A stretch of 64,000 bases of DNA from Lutimonas halocynthiae (GTDB lineage: Bacteria; Bacteroidota; Bacteroidia; Flavobacteriales; Flavobacteriaceae): NCBI RefSeq assembly GCF_030409835.1, contig NZ_JAUFQO010000016.1, positions 1 through 64,000 of the forward strand, read 5' to 3'. The translations under genes and the position numbers were made by a program. Numbering within the stretch: position 1 is the stretch's first letter; each line of letters opens with the position of its first letter. The notes under the pieces were generated by a model. It did no database searches, was not told where the DNA came from, and saw nothing but the letters and a program-made list of their open reading frames with translations. This document shows, piece after piece, positions 14,794-24,320 of this stretch.

Positions 14794-16764
14794 ATGACTT
14801 CTTTTACTTCTTTAAAAAAACTATCTTTTTTTATTCTTTTTCTAATCTTGCATAGCGTTGTTTTGGCTCAAATAAAACCTCTATACTCACCTGATAATAG
14901 GATTCACCTTGAAGTGAATACCCAAGGGCAGATAAGCTGGACGGTGCATTTTGACAATCAAGTGGTAATAGAAAATGCGATTATTTCCATGACAATGGAT
15001 AAGGGCAGGGTTTTAGGAGTTGATCCAAGATTAAAGGATGTCAAGCTAAAATCTAAGGAGGAGATTTTTAATCCGCAGATCGCACATAAAGACAGTCATA
15101 TTGAAAGTAAGTTCAATGAAATGACATTATTATTTAAAGGTGGTTATCAAGTTGTTTTCAGGGTGTATAACGATGGCGTAACGTATAGATTTATCGATAA
15201 TCATAAGAAAAGCAAAGAAGTATATGATGAAACAATGACCTTGAAATTCCCTGAAGGATCAAGCACCTATTTTCCGGAGGAAGAATCTATGTATTCGCAT
15301 AATGAAAGGATCTATTTGTATAAACCATTGAGTGAATTGGCTACGAATGACTTTTGTAGTTTACCTGTGCTATTTGAAGCAAGTAAAGTAAAGGTCTTGT
15401 TTACTGAAGCATCGCTGCATGACTATCCAGGCATGTTTTTAAAGAGTACCAAGCCAGGTGTCTTGGAAGCTGATTTTCCGAAATATGTTTTAAGTGCCCG
15501 GGCTAATGAAAAGGATTCGCCTGATAGAAATCAAATTCTTGAAAAGGAAGCTGCATATATAGCGACAGTAAATGGAGGTAGATCCTATCCTTGGAGGGTA
15601 TTTATGATCAGTGATGACGATAGGGTATTTGTAGAATCAAATCTGGTTACACAGTTGTCTGGACGCTCTAAAATTAAGGACGCTTCATGGATCAAGCCGG
15701 GTAAAGTGGCCTGGGACTGGTATAATGCAAACAATATATACGGTGTTGATTTCAAGGCTGGAATCAATACCGAAACCTACAAGTACTATATTGATTTTGC
15801 CGCAGATAACGAGATTGAATATGTAATACTCGATGAGGGCTGGACCAAGTCAACTACTGAGATTCTGGAGGCCAATCCTGAAATTGATATTCTGGAACTT
15901 ATTGCCTACGCGAAAGACAAAGGTGTGGAAATTATTTTATGGGTCTTATGGAAGCCCTTGGATGAAAATACAGATGAAATTCTAGAGCGATACGCTTCAT
16001 GGGGAGTAAAAGGCATCAAAGTTGATTTTATGCAAAGAAGTGACCAGTATATGGTAAAATCTTATGAAACCATCGCTTCCAAAGCGGCTGACTTACAATT
16101 AATGGTTGATTATCATGGGGCTTTTAAGCCGGCTGGTATTGAAAGAGTTTGGCCCAATGTGATTAACTATGAAGGAGTAAAGGGCAATGAAAATAATAAA
16201 TGGAGTGCAGATATTAGTCCTGAACATAACGTGACTATTCCTTTTATCAGGATGGCCGCCGGGCCCATGGATTTTACACCGGGCGCTATGGAAAATGCAC
16301 ATTTAACTAATTATAACATCAGTTTTACAAGACCGATGGCACTGGGGACGCGTTGTCATCAACTGGCCATGTATGTTGTATTTGAAGCGCCATTACAGAT
16401 GTTATGTGAATCGCCAAGCAGATACAAACAAGAGCAGGAGTCAGTTGATTTTATGACAAGTATTCCAACTACCTGGGATGAAACTAGGGTTCTTGAGGCC
16501 AAAGTAGCCGACTATATTTTATTAGCGAGAAGAAATGGGAAAAACTGGTACTTGGGTGCCATGACAGATGATACCCCACGAGACATGAATATCAAACTTG
16601 ATTTTCTGGGACCAGGAACCTTTACTATGGAAATCATGAAAGATGGCATGAATGCAGCACATCACGCTCAGGATTATAAAAGAGAAATTATAGAAGTTGA
16701 TAAAAATTCAGTTATCCCCATTCATATGGTCAGCGGAGGAGGTTGGGCAGCTAAAATCTATTAA
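14794..16764 (+). CDS. Glycoside hydrolase family 97, probably retaining alpha-galactosidase type
   Basis: A 656-residue secreted enzyme with a signal peptide ending near VVLAQ (residue 26). It has the GH97 layout: N-terminal beta-sandwich (about 30-285), a catalytic barrel starting at KPGKVAWDWYNANNIYGVDF, and a C-terminal beta-domain. The barrel strand GIKVDFM places an Asp at residue 411, matching the nucleophile Asp415 of the retaining Bacteroides enzyme BtGal97a; inverting SusB-type enzymes lack it. Glu in INYEGVKGNE (about 459) is the candidate acid/base. It therefore likely cleaves alpha-galactosides in the periplasm. It is a single gene outside any SusCD locus in this window, and its last codon overlaps the convergent gene by 4 bp. 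Confidence 0.88.
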   Translation: MTSFTSLKKLSFFILFLILHSVVLAQIKPLYSPDNRIHLEVNTQGQISWTVHFDNQVVIENAIISMTMDKGRVLGVDPRLKDVKLKSKEEIFNPQIAHKDSHIESKFNEMTLLFKGGYQVVFRVYNDGVTYRFIDNHKKSKEVYDETMTLKFPEGSSTYFPEEESMYSHNERIYLYKPLSELATNDFCSLPVLFEASKVKVLFTEASLHDYPGMFLKSTKPGVLEADFPKYVLSARANEKDSPDRNQILEKEAAYIATVNGGRSYPWRVFMISDDDRVFVESNLVTQLSGRSKIKDASWIKPGKVAWDWYNANNIYGVDFKAGINTETYKYYIDFAADNEIEYVILDEGWTKSTTEILEANPEIDILELIAYAKDKGVEIILWVLWKPLDENTDEILERYASWGVKGIKVDFMQRSDQYMVKSYETIASKAADLQLMVDYHGAFKPAGIERVWPNVINYEGVKGNENNKWSADISPEHNVTIPFIRMAAGPMDFTPGAMENAHLTNYNISFTRPMALGTRCHQLAMYVVFEAPLQMLCESPSRYKQEQESVDFMTSIPTTWDETRVLEAKVADYILLARRNGKNWYLGAMTDDTPRDMNIKLDFLGPGTFTMEIMKDGMNAAHHAQDYKREIIEVDKNSVIPIHMVSGGGWAAKIY

Positions 16765-17276
16765 TCGTTAGTGGATTGCTTCATTTTGCTTTCAATGGAA
16801 AAGATCAAATCTTTCATTTTTGCATCTATTCGTTTATAGAATGCAGGGTTGTATTTTTGTAATTTTTTTTCGTCCATTTGATAGATTTCCAACTGTGATT
16901 CCTGTTGTGGTTCTTTTACCACAAAATTGAAAATTTTATATTGATAGCGTCCATTTTTTGTAGTAAGACTGATTCTGCATTGAATTTTTTTGTAGAGTTC
17001 AGGATAATCATTTGGTCCCCATAGTTCCTTAAAAACGTAAAGTCCGGAAATTAAATCATGAGTTTCATCCTGGGCCATTTTTTGATCAATTTGAAGCTCA
17101 TTTTCTTCAAACCATTCAACAGCTTTATTTGTTAATACAAGTTTGGAATCTCCTAAAACTTCATTTACATTTTTGAAAACTACTTTATGGTCGTCAAGGG
17201 GTAAGACATCTAAAAGCAATTCTTGCCCATATATCTGGAAACTAGTCATTAATAAAAGGAACAAGATTTTTTTCAT
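16761..17276 (-). CDS. Secreted protein of unknown function
   Basis: A 171-residue protein with a signal peptide MKKILFLLLMTSFQIYGQ. The frame opens 11 codons earlier, but the ATG at 17274-17276 directly begins the Lys-Lys signal peptide and is the better start. The rest is soluble and charged, with no recognised domain. It is convergent with the GH97 gene, sharing 4 bp at the stops, and divergent from menC. Confidence 0.6.
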   Translation of the reverse strand: MKKILFLLLMTSFQIYGQELLLDVLPLDDHKVVFKNVNEVLGDSKLVLTNKAVEWFEENELQIDQKMAQDETHDLISGLYVFKELWGPNDYPELYKKIQCRISLTTKNGRYQYKIFNFVVKEPQQESQLEIYQMDEKKLQKYNPAFYKRIDAKMKDLIFSIESKMKQSTND

Positions 17277-17375
17277 AGCATCATAATTGAAAAATCTTAT
17301 AAAATTCAAGTTTAAATTTAGTAAAAATATTTTTTATTGTCTTTTCAGACTGAGTTTCTAAATTTAAAAATAGCA

Positions 17376-17383
17376 TATATTTG
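17376..17383 (+). promoter_or_regulatory. -7 promoter box for menC
   Basis: TATATTTG, an exact TAnnTTTG match. A transcript from here would start near 17390, which places the first plausible codon of menC after that point and supports the AUA start at 17410. Confidence 0.6.
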
Positions 17384-17409
17384 CTTATACTTCATTAAAA
17401 GAATTTGTT

Positions 17410-18459
17410 ATAAAAGCTTCATTTCATAAATATCTGCTAGATTTTAAAAGGCCAGGGGGTACGTCTCGTGGTGTTTTGCATCAAAAAGAAACCTATTTTT
17501 TATCAATAAGAGCTGCTGCTAAAACTGGAGTAGGTGAGTGTGGTCTTTTTAGAGGTTTGAGTTATGATGACAGGCCAGATTATGAAGATAAATTGCAGTG
17601 GTTATGCGATAACATCAATGCTGATCAAGAATCACTTTTTCAGGAACTCAAAGAGTTTCCTTCTATTCAGTTTGGTTTGGAACAGGCCTTACTTTCTTTG
17701 GCGTCTCAAGATAAGTACGAATTGTTTCCTTCGAATTTTTCTAAAGGTTTGGATTGCATTCCGATTAATGGCCTGATATGGATGGGAGCGGAATCTTTTA
17801 TGAATGAACAAATTTCAAACAAGCTCAAAGAAGGCTTTACGACCTTGAAAATGAAAATTGGTGCGATTGATTTTCAAACCGAATTAGAAATACTCAAAGG
17901 AATAAGAAATCAATACGATCCATCTGAGCTTGAACTGAGAGTTGACGTAAACGGCGCGTTTTCAATGGAGAATGCCTTAGAGAAATTAGAGAAATTGGCT
18001 GTTTTTGGCATTCATTCCATTGAGCAGCCTATCAAGGCTGGACAAATTGAAGCTATGCGAGAATTATGCAGCTCCAGCCCTATACCTATTGCATTAGATG
18101 AGGAATTGATAGGTGTGCTTGAGAAAGAGCAAAAGCGGGCTTTATTGGTTTCAATAAACCCCCAGTATATCATTTTAAAACCGAGTTTGGTAGGAGGGTT
18201 CAAGGGAAGCCGGGAGTGGATAGAAATGGCTGAGGCGCTCGGAATCGGATGGTGGATCACATCGGCCTTGGAAAGTAATATCGGATTAAATGCCATTGCA
18301 CAATTTACATATACTTTGAAGAATGAGCTACCTCAAGGTTTAGGAACCGGAGCCTTATTTAGTAATAATATCGAGGCCCCGCTATTTGTTTCAGCAGGTG
18401 AATTAGGCTATGATAGCACACATAATTGGGGTGATTTGAAGCAATTTCTTAACGAATAA
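17410..18459 (+). CDS. menC: o-Succinylbenzoate synthase (menaquinone biosynthesis), AUA start likely
   Basis: An enolase-superfamily enzyme that dehydrates SHCHC to o-succinylbenzoate. From the ATA at 17410 it has 349 residues. Catalytic lysines are in LKMKIG (Lys147, Lys149) and ILKPSLVGG (Lys257); metal ligands are Asp179 (RVDVNG), Glu205 (SIEQP) and Asp230 (ALDEE). The first standard start codon in frame is a TTG at 17476, but the 22 codons before it encode KASFHKYLLDFKRPGGTSRG, the conserved N-terminal capping strand of the family. No ATG, GTG or TTG exists between the upstream stop (17371) and 17476. The ATA sits where ATG is expected. It is first in an operon with a CPBP protease and menE. 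Confidence 0.88.
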   Translation: MKASFHKYLLDFKRPGGTSRGVLHQKETYFLSIRAAAKTGVGECGLFRGLSYDDRPDYEDKLQWLCDNINADQESLFQELKEFPSIQFGLEQALLSLASQDKYELFPSNFSKGLDCIPINGLIWMGAESFMNEQISNKLKEGFTTLKMKIGAIDFQTELEILKGIRNQYDPSELELRVDVNGAFSMENALEKLEKLAVFGIHSIEQPIKAGQIEAMRELCSSSPIPIALDEELIGVLEKEQKRALLVSINPQYIILKPSLVGGFKGSREWIEMAEALGIGWWITSALESNIGLNAIAQFTYTLKNELPQGLGTGALFSNNIEAPLFVSAGELGYDSTHNWGDLKQFLNE

Positions 18460-18489
18460 CACTATTTTTAGCAAGATTAAAAACAACGC

Positions 18490-19452
18490 ATGAATTATAT
18501 AGAACAAGCATATAAAGGAAAGAATGAATGGTGGAGGTACCTGCTGTCTATAATAACCATTTTTTTAGGTTGGCAATTTTTAGGAGTGATCCCTCTTTTT
18601 ATGGCTGCCTATAATGAATCTGATGATTTAAGTGAACTCATAAGGAGTTCAGAGAACGCTTTTGGAGACCTTGGTATCAATTCAAATGTATATTTATTTG
18701 TGATGTTGTTGACCTTTGTCTTCGGATTGATATTCCTCTTATTTTCTGTGAAGAAGATACATCTGCGAAGTATTAGGAGTCTGATAACCTCTCGTGATAA
18801 AGTAGACTGGAAAAGGGTTGTTTTTGGTTTTGGCATGTGGTTTTTACTCTCTCTGTTTTCTTTGATTGTGGATTACGCCGTTTCACCTGAACATTATGTG
18901 TATAATTTTAAACCAGAACCTTTTCTTATTCTTGTAGTGATTGCCTTTGTTTTAATGCCGCTTCAGACTAGTTTCGAAGAGTTGCTATTCAGAGGTTATC
19001 TAATGCAAGGCATAGGAGTGTGGTTTAAAAATGCGGCTGTTCCTTTTCTTTTCACTTCGATTGTATTTGGCCTAATGCATGGGTTTAATCCGGAGGTTGA
19101 AAAATTGGGGTATATTATCTTGGTCTATTATATAGCCACTGGCTTTTTATTTGGCATCGTCACCTTAATGGATGATGGATCCGAATTAGCGCTGGGCATG
19201 CATGCGGCCAATAATATTGTTGCTTCCATATTTGTCACTGTTAATTGGTCTGCGTTTCAGACGGATGCCCTATTTGTAGATATATCAGAACCCTCATTGA
19301 GTGTTTATATGTTTGTTCCAGTATTTATTATTTATCCAGTAGTAATTATTTACCTTTCTAGAAAATATGGATGGTCTGACTGGAAACATAAACTATTTGG
19401 CAGGATAAGTCAACCCGAAATTGTGAATGAAAGCGAAACGACTACATATTGA
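18490..19452 (+). CDS. CPBP-family intramembrane metalloprotease
   Basis: A 320-residue membrane protein with about eight helices and the CPBP (Abi/CAAX-like) motifs: SFEELLFRGY (Glu163, Glu164, Arg168), GLMHGFNP (His197) and LGMHAANN (His238), all expected catalytic or metal residues. Its substrate is unknown. It lies between menC and menE and overlaps menE by 26 bp, an arrangement seen in other Flavobacteriales; a link to quinone metabolism is not established and co-transcription may be incidental. Confidence 0.87.
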   Translation: MNYIEQAYKGKNEWWRYLLSIITIFLGWQFLGVIPLFMAAYNESDDLSELIRSSENAFGDLGINSNVYLFVMLLTFVFGLIFLLFSVKKIHLRSIRSLITSRDKVDWKRVVFGFGMWFLLSLFSLIVDYAVSPEHYVYNFKPEPFLILVVIAFVLMPLQTSFEELLFRGYLMQGIGVWFKNAAVPFLFTSIVFGLMHGFNPEVEKLGYIILVYYIATGFLFGIVTLMDDGSELALGMHAANNIVASIFVTVNWSAFQTDALFVDISEPSLSVYMFVPVFIIYPVVIIYLSRKYGWSDWKHKLFGRISQPEIVNESETTTY

Positions 19453-20506
19453 TTTTACCTGGAATGGAAGTTCTTTTGCGTCTTATGAAGGCTTCAAAGG
19501 TTTTATAGACTTAAACTATCCGGAGTTGTCTGAATTCATTGAAGAGTGGTTCGGGGAGATGGGAATTATCCATATGAAAACATCAGGTTCTACTGGAAAG
19601 CCGAAGCTGATTGGTCTTAAAAGAGCACATATGATCAATTCAGCTCAGACAACAGCATCTTTTTTTAATTTATCAAGTGGCTCAAGAGTCTTACTTTGTT
19701 TGCCATTGGGTTATATAGCCGGGAGAATGATGTTGGTTAGGGCTATGGTTCTGGGATGGCAATTGGATGTGGTCACACCTGGTTCTAAACCTGAATTTTC
19801 AAATCAGGTTCAGTATGATTTTGCTGCGATGGTTCCATTACAACTGCATAACAGCCTAGACTCAATTGAGCATATTAAGACCCTGATCGTTGGAGGAGGA
19901 CTTGTGCCTAATTCACTATTAGAAAAAATAAAAAAACTCCCATCCAGAATTTTTGCAACCTACGGAATGACAGAAACCATAACACATATAGCTGTTAGCC
20001 CTTTGAATTTGGCAGCTGGAGCTAAGGAGTCTGAACTTGTGTATCAAGCTCTCCCGAATGTTTCTTTTTCCGTTGATGACAGATCTTGCCTAGTGATTGA
20101 TGCAGATCATGTGAGTGACGAGGTTATTATTACTAATGATGTGGTAGCATTGCATTCAGAAACTTCTTTTACATGGCTAGCAAGATATGACCACGTGATC
20201 AATTCAGGTGGGTTAAAGTTTTTTCCGGAGCTGATCGAGAAAAAATTAGATACCTTACTAAAAGAATCATTTTTCATATCAGGCTTAAGTGATGAAGTGT
20301 TGGGAGAAAGAATCGTCATGTTCGTTGAGGGTCAAAAAAATGATGCGCTAATTGACAGGATTAAAAGGCATCAAAAAAAATATCCCGAAAAATTGTCTAA
20401 AAAAGAAATTCCTCGGGATATATATTTTCTAAAAAGTTTTCAGAGAACTGAGACTGATAAGATTGATCGCAGTACAACAGTTAAGTTGTATTTAGGCGCA
20501 AATTAA
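19427..20506 (+). CDS. menE: o-Succinylbenzoate-CoA ligase (menaquinone biosynthesis)
   Basis: An AMP-binding enzyme of 359 residues, short for the superfamily but normal for Bacteroidota MenE. The phosphate loop is TSGSTGKPK (52-60), the A5 motif ATYGMTETITH (177-187), and the hinge/C-terminal domain begins at YDHVINSGGLKFFPE. The final catalytic Lys motif is RTETDKIDR. It activates o-succinylbenzoate with ATP and CoA, the step after MenC, which fits the shared operon. Its start lies inside the CPBP gene (26-bp overlap). Confidence 0.88.
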   Translation: MKAKRLHIDFTWNGSSFASYEGFKGFIDLNYPELSEFIEEWFGEMGIIHMKTSGSTGKPKLIGLKRAHMINSAQTTASFFNLSSGSRVLLCLPLGYIAGRMMLVRAMVLGWQLDVVTPGSKPEFSNQVQYDFAAMVPLQLHNSLDSIEHIKTLIVGGGLVPNSLLEKIKKLPSRIFATYGMTETITHIAVSPLNLAAGAKESELVYQALPNVSFSVDDRSCLVIDADHVSDEVIITNDVVALHSETSFTWLARYDHVINSGGLKFFPELIEKKLDTLLKESFFISGLSDEVLGERIVMFVEGQKNDALIDRIKRHQKKYPEKLSKKEIPRDIYFLKSFQRTETDKIDRSTTVKLYLGAN

Positions 20507-23500
20507 TCGTCAGATGTCAAGACCCATTGCCCTTTTTCAATCAATGGAATGGCTTGCTTATATTTTACTGTTTTAGCTTCACCAGTTGCAATATTTTTAA
20601 TTGAAACCTTTTCATTTCGTCCAATTTTGCGTTCAGTCCTGACAATTGTTTCTGTAACCTGTTGCGCTTGGGTTTGATTGGTTTGTGTATCTTGTGTTGG
20701 ACTATTGAACTCAGCCTTGCTTAACTGAACTTTCTCTTGCTTTTGTTCACGAGCCTGAGAAACTTCCTGAGCACTTTGACTAGGTAACTCTCCTTTAAAT
20801 AAGAATGACAATACTTCCTTATTTACTTTGTCTAACATGATTTTAAACAACTCAAAAGCCTCAAATTTATAGATCAATAGAGGGTCCTTTTGCTCATAAG
20901 TGGCATTCTGAACAGATTGTTTTAAGTCATCCATTTTTCTTAAATGGTCTTTCCAGGTATCATCAATGATGGCAAGGGCAATATTCTTTTCGAAATCCTC
21001 TACCAATTGCTGACCCTTACTCTCATATGCTTCCTTTAGATTGGTAACAACCTGAAGGGTTTTAATCCCGTCAGTAAAAGGAACAACAATTCGTTCATAA
21101 CGATCGCCTTGTTTTTCATAGACATCCTTGATCACAGGGAAGGCTGCAACAGCACTTCTCTCAATCTTAGCCTGATAATGCTTATAAACAACCTCGAATA
21201 ACTCATCCACCAAAACTCTTTCATCTTTGGTTTCAAAATCTTCTTTACTAAACGGAGAAGTAGAAGAAGAAAAACGAATCAATTCAAATTCGAAATTTGA
21301 ATAATCATTGGTCATCTTATTGTTTAAAACAATAGAATCACAGGTATCATAGATCATATTCACGATATCCACCTGAAGCCTCTCGCCGTATAAAGCGTGC
21401 TTTCTTCTTTTGTAGATCACTTCTCTTTGGGCATTCATGATATCATCATACTCCAGCAAACGCTTACGAATACCAAAGTTATTTTCTTCAACTTTTTTCT
21501 GTGCTCTTTCGATAGATTTGGAAATCATAGAATGTTGAATTACTTCACCTTCTTTAAGGCCCATTTTATCCATCATTTTAGCAATTCTTTCTGATCCAAA
21601 AAGGCGCATGAGGTTATCCTCTAACGATACATAGAATTGTGTTGATCCAGGATCTCCCTGACGACCAGCACGTCCGCGCAACTGTCTGTCAACCCTTCTT
21701 GAATCATGTCTTTCAGTACCAACAATGGCTAAACCGCCATTCTTTTTAACTTCATCAGATAGCTTGATATCAGTACCCCGACCAGCCATATTCGTTGCAA
21801 TGGTAACCACACCCGGATTACCAGCAGACTCAACAATGTCAGCTTCTTTCTTGTGCAATTTTGCGTTTAGTACATTATGAGGAATCTTACGTATTGACAA
21901 CATTTTAGATAACAATTCCGAAATTTCAACGGATGTTGTACCCACTAGTACGGGTCTTTTTTGGTCTACCAGAGTATTGATTTCATCAATAACGGCATTG
22001 TATTTTTCTCTTTTGGTCTTGTAGATAAGATCTTCTCGGTCATCTCTGATCAATGGCATGTTGGTTGGAATCTCAACAACATCTAATTTGTAGATTTCCC
22101 AAAATTCACCTGCTTCTGTGATCGCTGTACCGGTCATACCTGAAAGCTTGCGGTACATTCTAAAATAATTCTGCAAGGTGATCGTAGCAAATGTTTGGGT
22201 AGCGGCTTCGATCTTAACATTTTCTTTCGCTTCCAAAGCCTGGTGCAAACCGTCTGAATACCTTCTTCCGTCCATCACACGACCAGTTTGTTCATCCACG
22301 ATTTTGATCTGGTCTTCAATGATCACATATTCAACATCTTTTTCAAATAAAGTATATGCCTTAAGTAGCTGATTTAATGTGTGAATTCGCTCACTTTTAA
22401 TACTGAAGTCTCTGTATAATTCTTCTTTCTCCTTGGTCTTTTCTTCAGGAGAAATCTCTTGGGCATCAATTTTTCCCACTTCAATACCCATATCAGGTAA
22501 AACAAAGAAATGGTCTTCATTGTCTCCAGAAAGATGGGCAATACCTTTGTCAGTCAGATCGATGGAATTATTTTTTTCCTCAATTACAAAAAGAAGCTCC
22601 TCATCGACTCTAGGCATTTCCCTGTTATTATCCTGCATATAGAAATTCTCAGTCTTCTGCAGTAATTGTCTAATACCTTCCTGACTTAGGAATTTGATCA
22701 GCGCCTTGTTTTTTGGTAATCCTCTAAATACCCTGTATAATAGGAAACCACCTTCTTTGGTGTCTCCTTCGCTGATTAGTTTTTTAGCTTCAGCCAAAGC
22801 ACCAATCAGGTATTTATTTTGAATTCTTACAAGTTCATCAACCTTGGGTTTTAATTCATTGAACTCATGGCGATCACCTTGAGGGATTGCTCCGGATATA
22901 ATTAATGGCGTTCTGGCATCATCTACCAATACTGAATCTACTTCATCAACAATTGTAAAGTTATGCGGTCTCTGTACAAGATCTTTAGGCGAATGCGCCA
23001 TATTATCTCTTAAGTAGTCAAAACCAAATTCATTATTGGTTCCGTAAGTAATATCAGAGAGGTAGGCTTTTCTTCTTTCGTCAGAATTCGGCTTGTGGTT
23101 ATCAATACAGTCAATACTCAAACCATGAAATTCAAAAATTGGACCCATCCAGGCGGCATCACGTCTGGCCAAATAATCATTAACCGTTACTACATGTACC
23201 CCGTTGCCGGTTAGTGCATTTAAATAGATAGGTAAGGTGGCTACAAGTGTTTTACCTTCCCCAGTCATCATTTCAGCAATATTACCTTGATGCAACACAG
23301 CACCTCCAATTAATTGGACATCATAATGAATCATGTCCCAGGTAATTGGTTTCCCGGCAGCATTCCATGTATTTGACCATAAGGCATAGTCACCATCAAG
23401 GTTTACATAGTCATGGGCTGATAATTCTCTGTCAAAAGCAGTCGCTTTAACCTTAAGGGTTTCGTTATTAGTAAATCTTTTAGCAGTTTCACGCATTACA

Positions 23501-23838
23501 GCAAAAGCTTCCGGCTGGATATCATTCAATACATTTTCGGAAGCTTCATATGCCTCGTCCTTTATTTGATCGATCTCCTTATAAATCGCTTCTTTTCTGT
23601 CTATTGTAGCTGTTTCAATTTCTTTATTCAGCTCAGCTATCTGATCCTCAAAAGTTTGAATGGCATCAGCGATAATTTTTTTGAAAGTTTGGGTTTTGCC
23701 TCTTAGGTCATCAATTGAAAGATTTTCCATTTCCTGATCAAAGGAGCGAACTTTCCCTACTAGGGGTTGTAATAGCTTAAGGTCTTTCTTTTTCTTGTCT
23801 CCAACAAAAGCCTTAAGCACTGAATTTAAAAAACTCAT
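20503..23838 (-). CDS. secA: Preprotein translocase ATPase SecA
   Basis: A 1,111-residue motor of the Sec pathway that pushes unfolded preproteins through SecYEG. It has Walker A MTGEGKTLVATLP, DEVDSVLVDDARTPLIISG, the helicase block RHDSRRVDRQLRGRAGRQGD and the scaffold region DDTWKDHLRKMDDLKQS. The usual C-terminal CxCxSG zinc motif is absent; instead it ends with a Gln-rich linker and IGRNEKVSIKNIATGEAK, typical of Bacteroidota SecA. Two inserts between residues about 345 and 470 also fit that phylum. It is convergent with menE (4-bp overlap). Confidence 0.96.
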   Translation of the reverse strand: MSFLNSVLKAFVGDKKKKDLKLLQPLVGKVRSFDQEMENLSIDDLRGKTQTFKKIIADAIQTFEDQIAELNKEIETATIDRKEAIYKEIDQIKDEAYEASENVLNDIQPEAFAVMRETAKRFTNNETLKVKATAFDRELSAHDYVNLDGDYALWSNTWNAAGKPITWDMIHYDVQLIGGAVLHQGNIAEMMTGEGKTLVATLPIYLNALTGNGVHVVTVNDYLARRDAAWMGPIFEFHGLSIDCIDNHKPNSDERRKAYLSDITYGTNNEFGFDYLRDNMAHSPKDLVQRPHNFTIVDEVDSVLVDDARTPLIISGAIPQGDRHEFNELKPKVDELVRIQNKYLIGALAEAKKLISEGDTKEGGFLLYRVFRGLPKNKALIKFLSQEGIRQLLQKTENFYMQDNNREMPRVDEELLFVIEEKNNSIDLTDKGIAHLSGDNEDHFFVLPDMGIEVGKIDAQEISPEEKTKEKEELYRDFSIKSERIHTLNQLLKAYTLFEKDVEYVIIEDQIKIVDEQTGRVMDGRRYSDGLHQALEAKENVKIEAATQTFATITLQNYFRMYRKLSGMTGTAITEAGEFWEIYKLDVVEIPTNMPLIRDDREDLIYKTKREKYNAVIDEINTLVDQKRPVLVGTTSVEISELLSKMLSIRKIPHNVLNAKLHKKEADIVESAGNPGVVTIATNMAGRGTDIKLSDEVKKNGGLAIVGTERHDSRRVDRQLRGRAGRQGDPGSTQFYVSLEDNLMRLFGSERIAKMMDKMGLKEGEVIQHSMISKSIERAQKKVEENNFGIRKRLLEYDDIMNAQREVIYKRRKHALYGERLQVDIVNMIYDTCDSIVLNNKMTNDYSNFEFELIRFSSSTSPFSKEDFETKDERVLVDELFEVVYKHYQAKIERSAVAAFPVIKDVYEKQGDRYERIVVPFTDGIKTLQVVTNLKEAYESKGQQLVEDFEKNIALAIIDDTWKDHLRKMDDLKQSVQNATYEQKDPLLIYKFEAFELFKIMLDKVNKEVLSFLFKGELPSQSAQEVSQAREQKQEKVQLSKAEFNSPTQDTQTNQTQAQQVTETIVRTERKIGRNEKVSIKNIATGEAKTVKYKQAIPLIEKGQWVLTSDD

Positions 23839-23931
23839 AATTGTATATGTTATTATAACTGATTCAGAATCAGTGTTTATTTTTTGACAGCCATTAGCAT
23901 AGAAAAATTAATTTTCTCACTAGTTTGATGT

Positions 23932-23958
23932 AAAAAAAAAAGCCTCGTAAGAGACCTT
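23932..23958 (-). terminator. Rho-independent terminator after the DUF2795 gene
   Basis: On the minus strand AAGGTCTC, a TTAC loop and GAGGCTT form a stem with two G-T pairs, followed by a run of ten T. It lies just after the stop of the 73-residue gene. Confidence 0.6.
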
Positions 23959-23964
23959 TGTTTT

Positions 23965-24186
23965 TTAGTATTCATCTTCATTCCAAAGGAAATCTTCATC
24001 CGTTGGATAGTCCGGCCAAATTTCTTGGATGATCTCGTAACTCTCACCCTCATCTTCGAGCGCCTGTAAGTTTTCTACAACTTCCAAAGGAGCTCCGGTT
24101 CTTATTGCATAATCAATCAGCTCGTCTTTTGTTGCCGGCCAAGGTGCATCACTTAAATAGGATGCTAATTCTAATGTCCAATACAT
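23965..24186 (-). CDS. Small acidic DUF2795 protein
   Basis: A 73-residue acidic protein starting MYWTLELASYLSDAPWPATK and ending in an Asp/Glu-rich tail (DFLWNEDEY). This matches the short DUF2795 proteins of Bacteroidota, whose role is unknown. It is monocistronic, with its own -7 box and a terminator. Confidence 0.8.
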   Translation of the reverse strand: MYWTLELASYLSDAPWPATKDELIDYAIRTGAPLEVVENLQALEDEGESYEIIQEIWPDYPTDEDFLWNEDEY

Positions 24187-24212
24187 AATTGAAAATTATT
24201 TAATTTGAATTG

Positions 24213-24220
24213 CAAAAGTA
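24213..24220 (-). promoter_or_regulatory. -7 box for the DUF2795 gene
   Basis: On the minus strand TACTTTTG, matching TAnnTTTG; a TTG lies 19 bp upstream (24240-24242), the expected spacing for a -33 element. Confidence 0.55.
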
Positions 24221-24320
24221 ATTTTTTTACTGAAAAAAGCAAGCTTTTTAATTACTATTTTTCAGCTGTCAAAAGAACGTGTTTTTTAGTTATCTAAAAA
24301 CCTTTAAATACGCTGTGTTT

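Noticed and set aside
16761-17309. Upstream ATG (17309) as start of the secreted 171-residue protein
   Set aside because: It would place 11 residues before an otherwise canonical Lys-Lys signal peptide.
20503-23838. SecA truncation because the C-terminal zinc motif is missing
   Set aside because: The replacement tail (IGRNEKVSIKNIATGEAK) is typical of Bacteroidota SecA and the length is normal.
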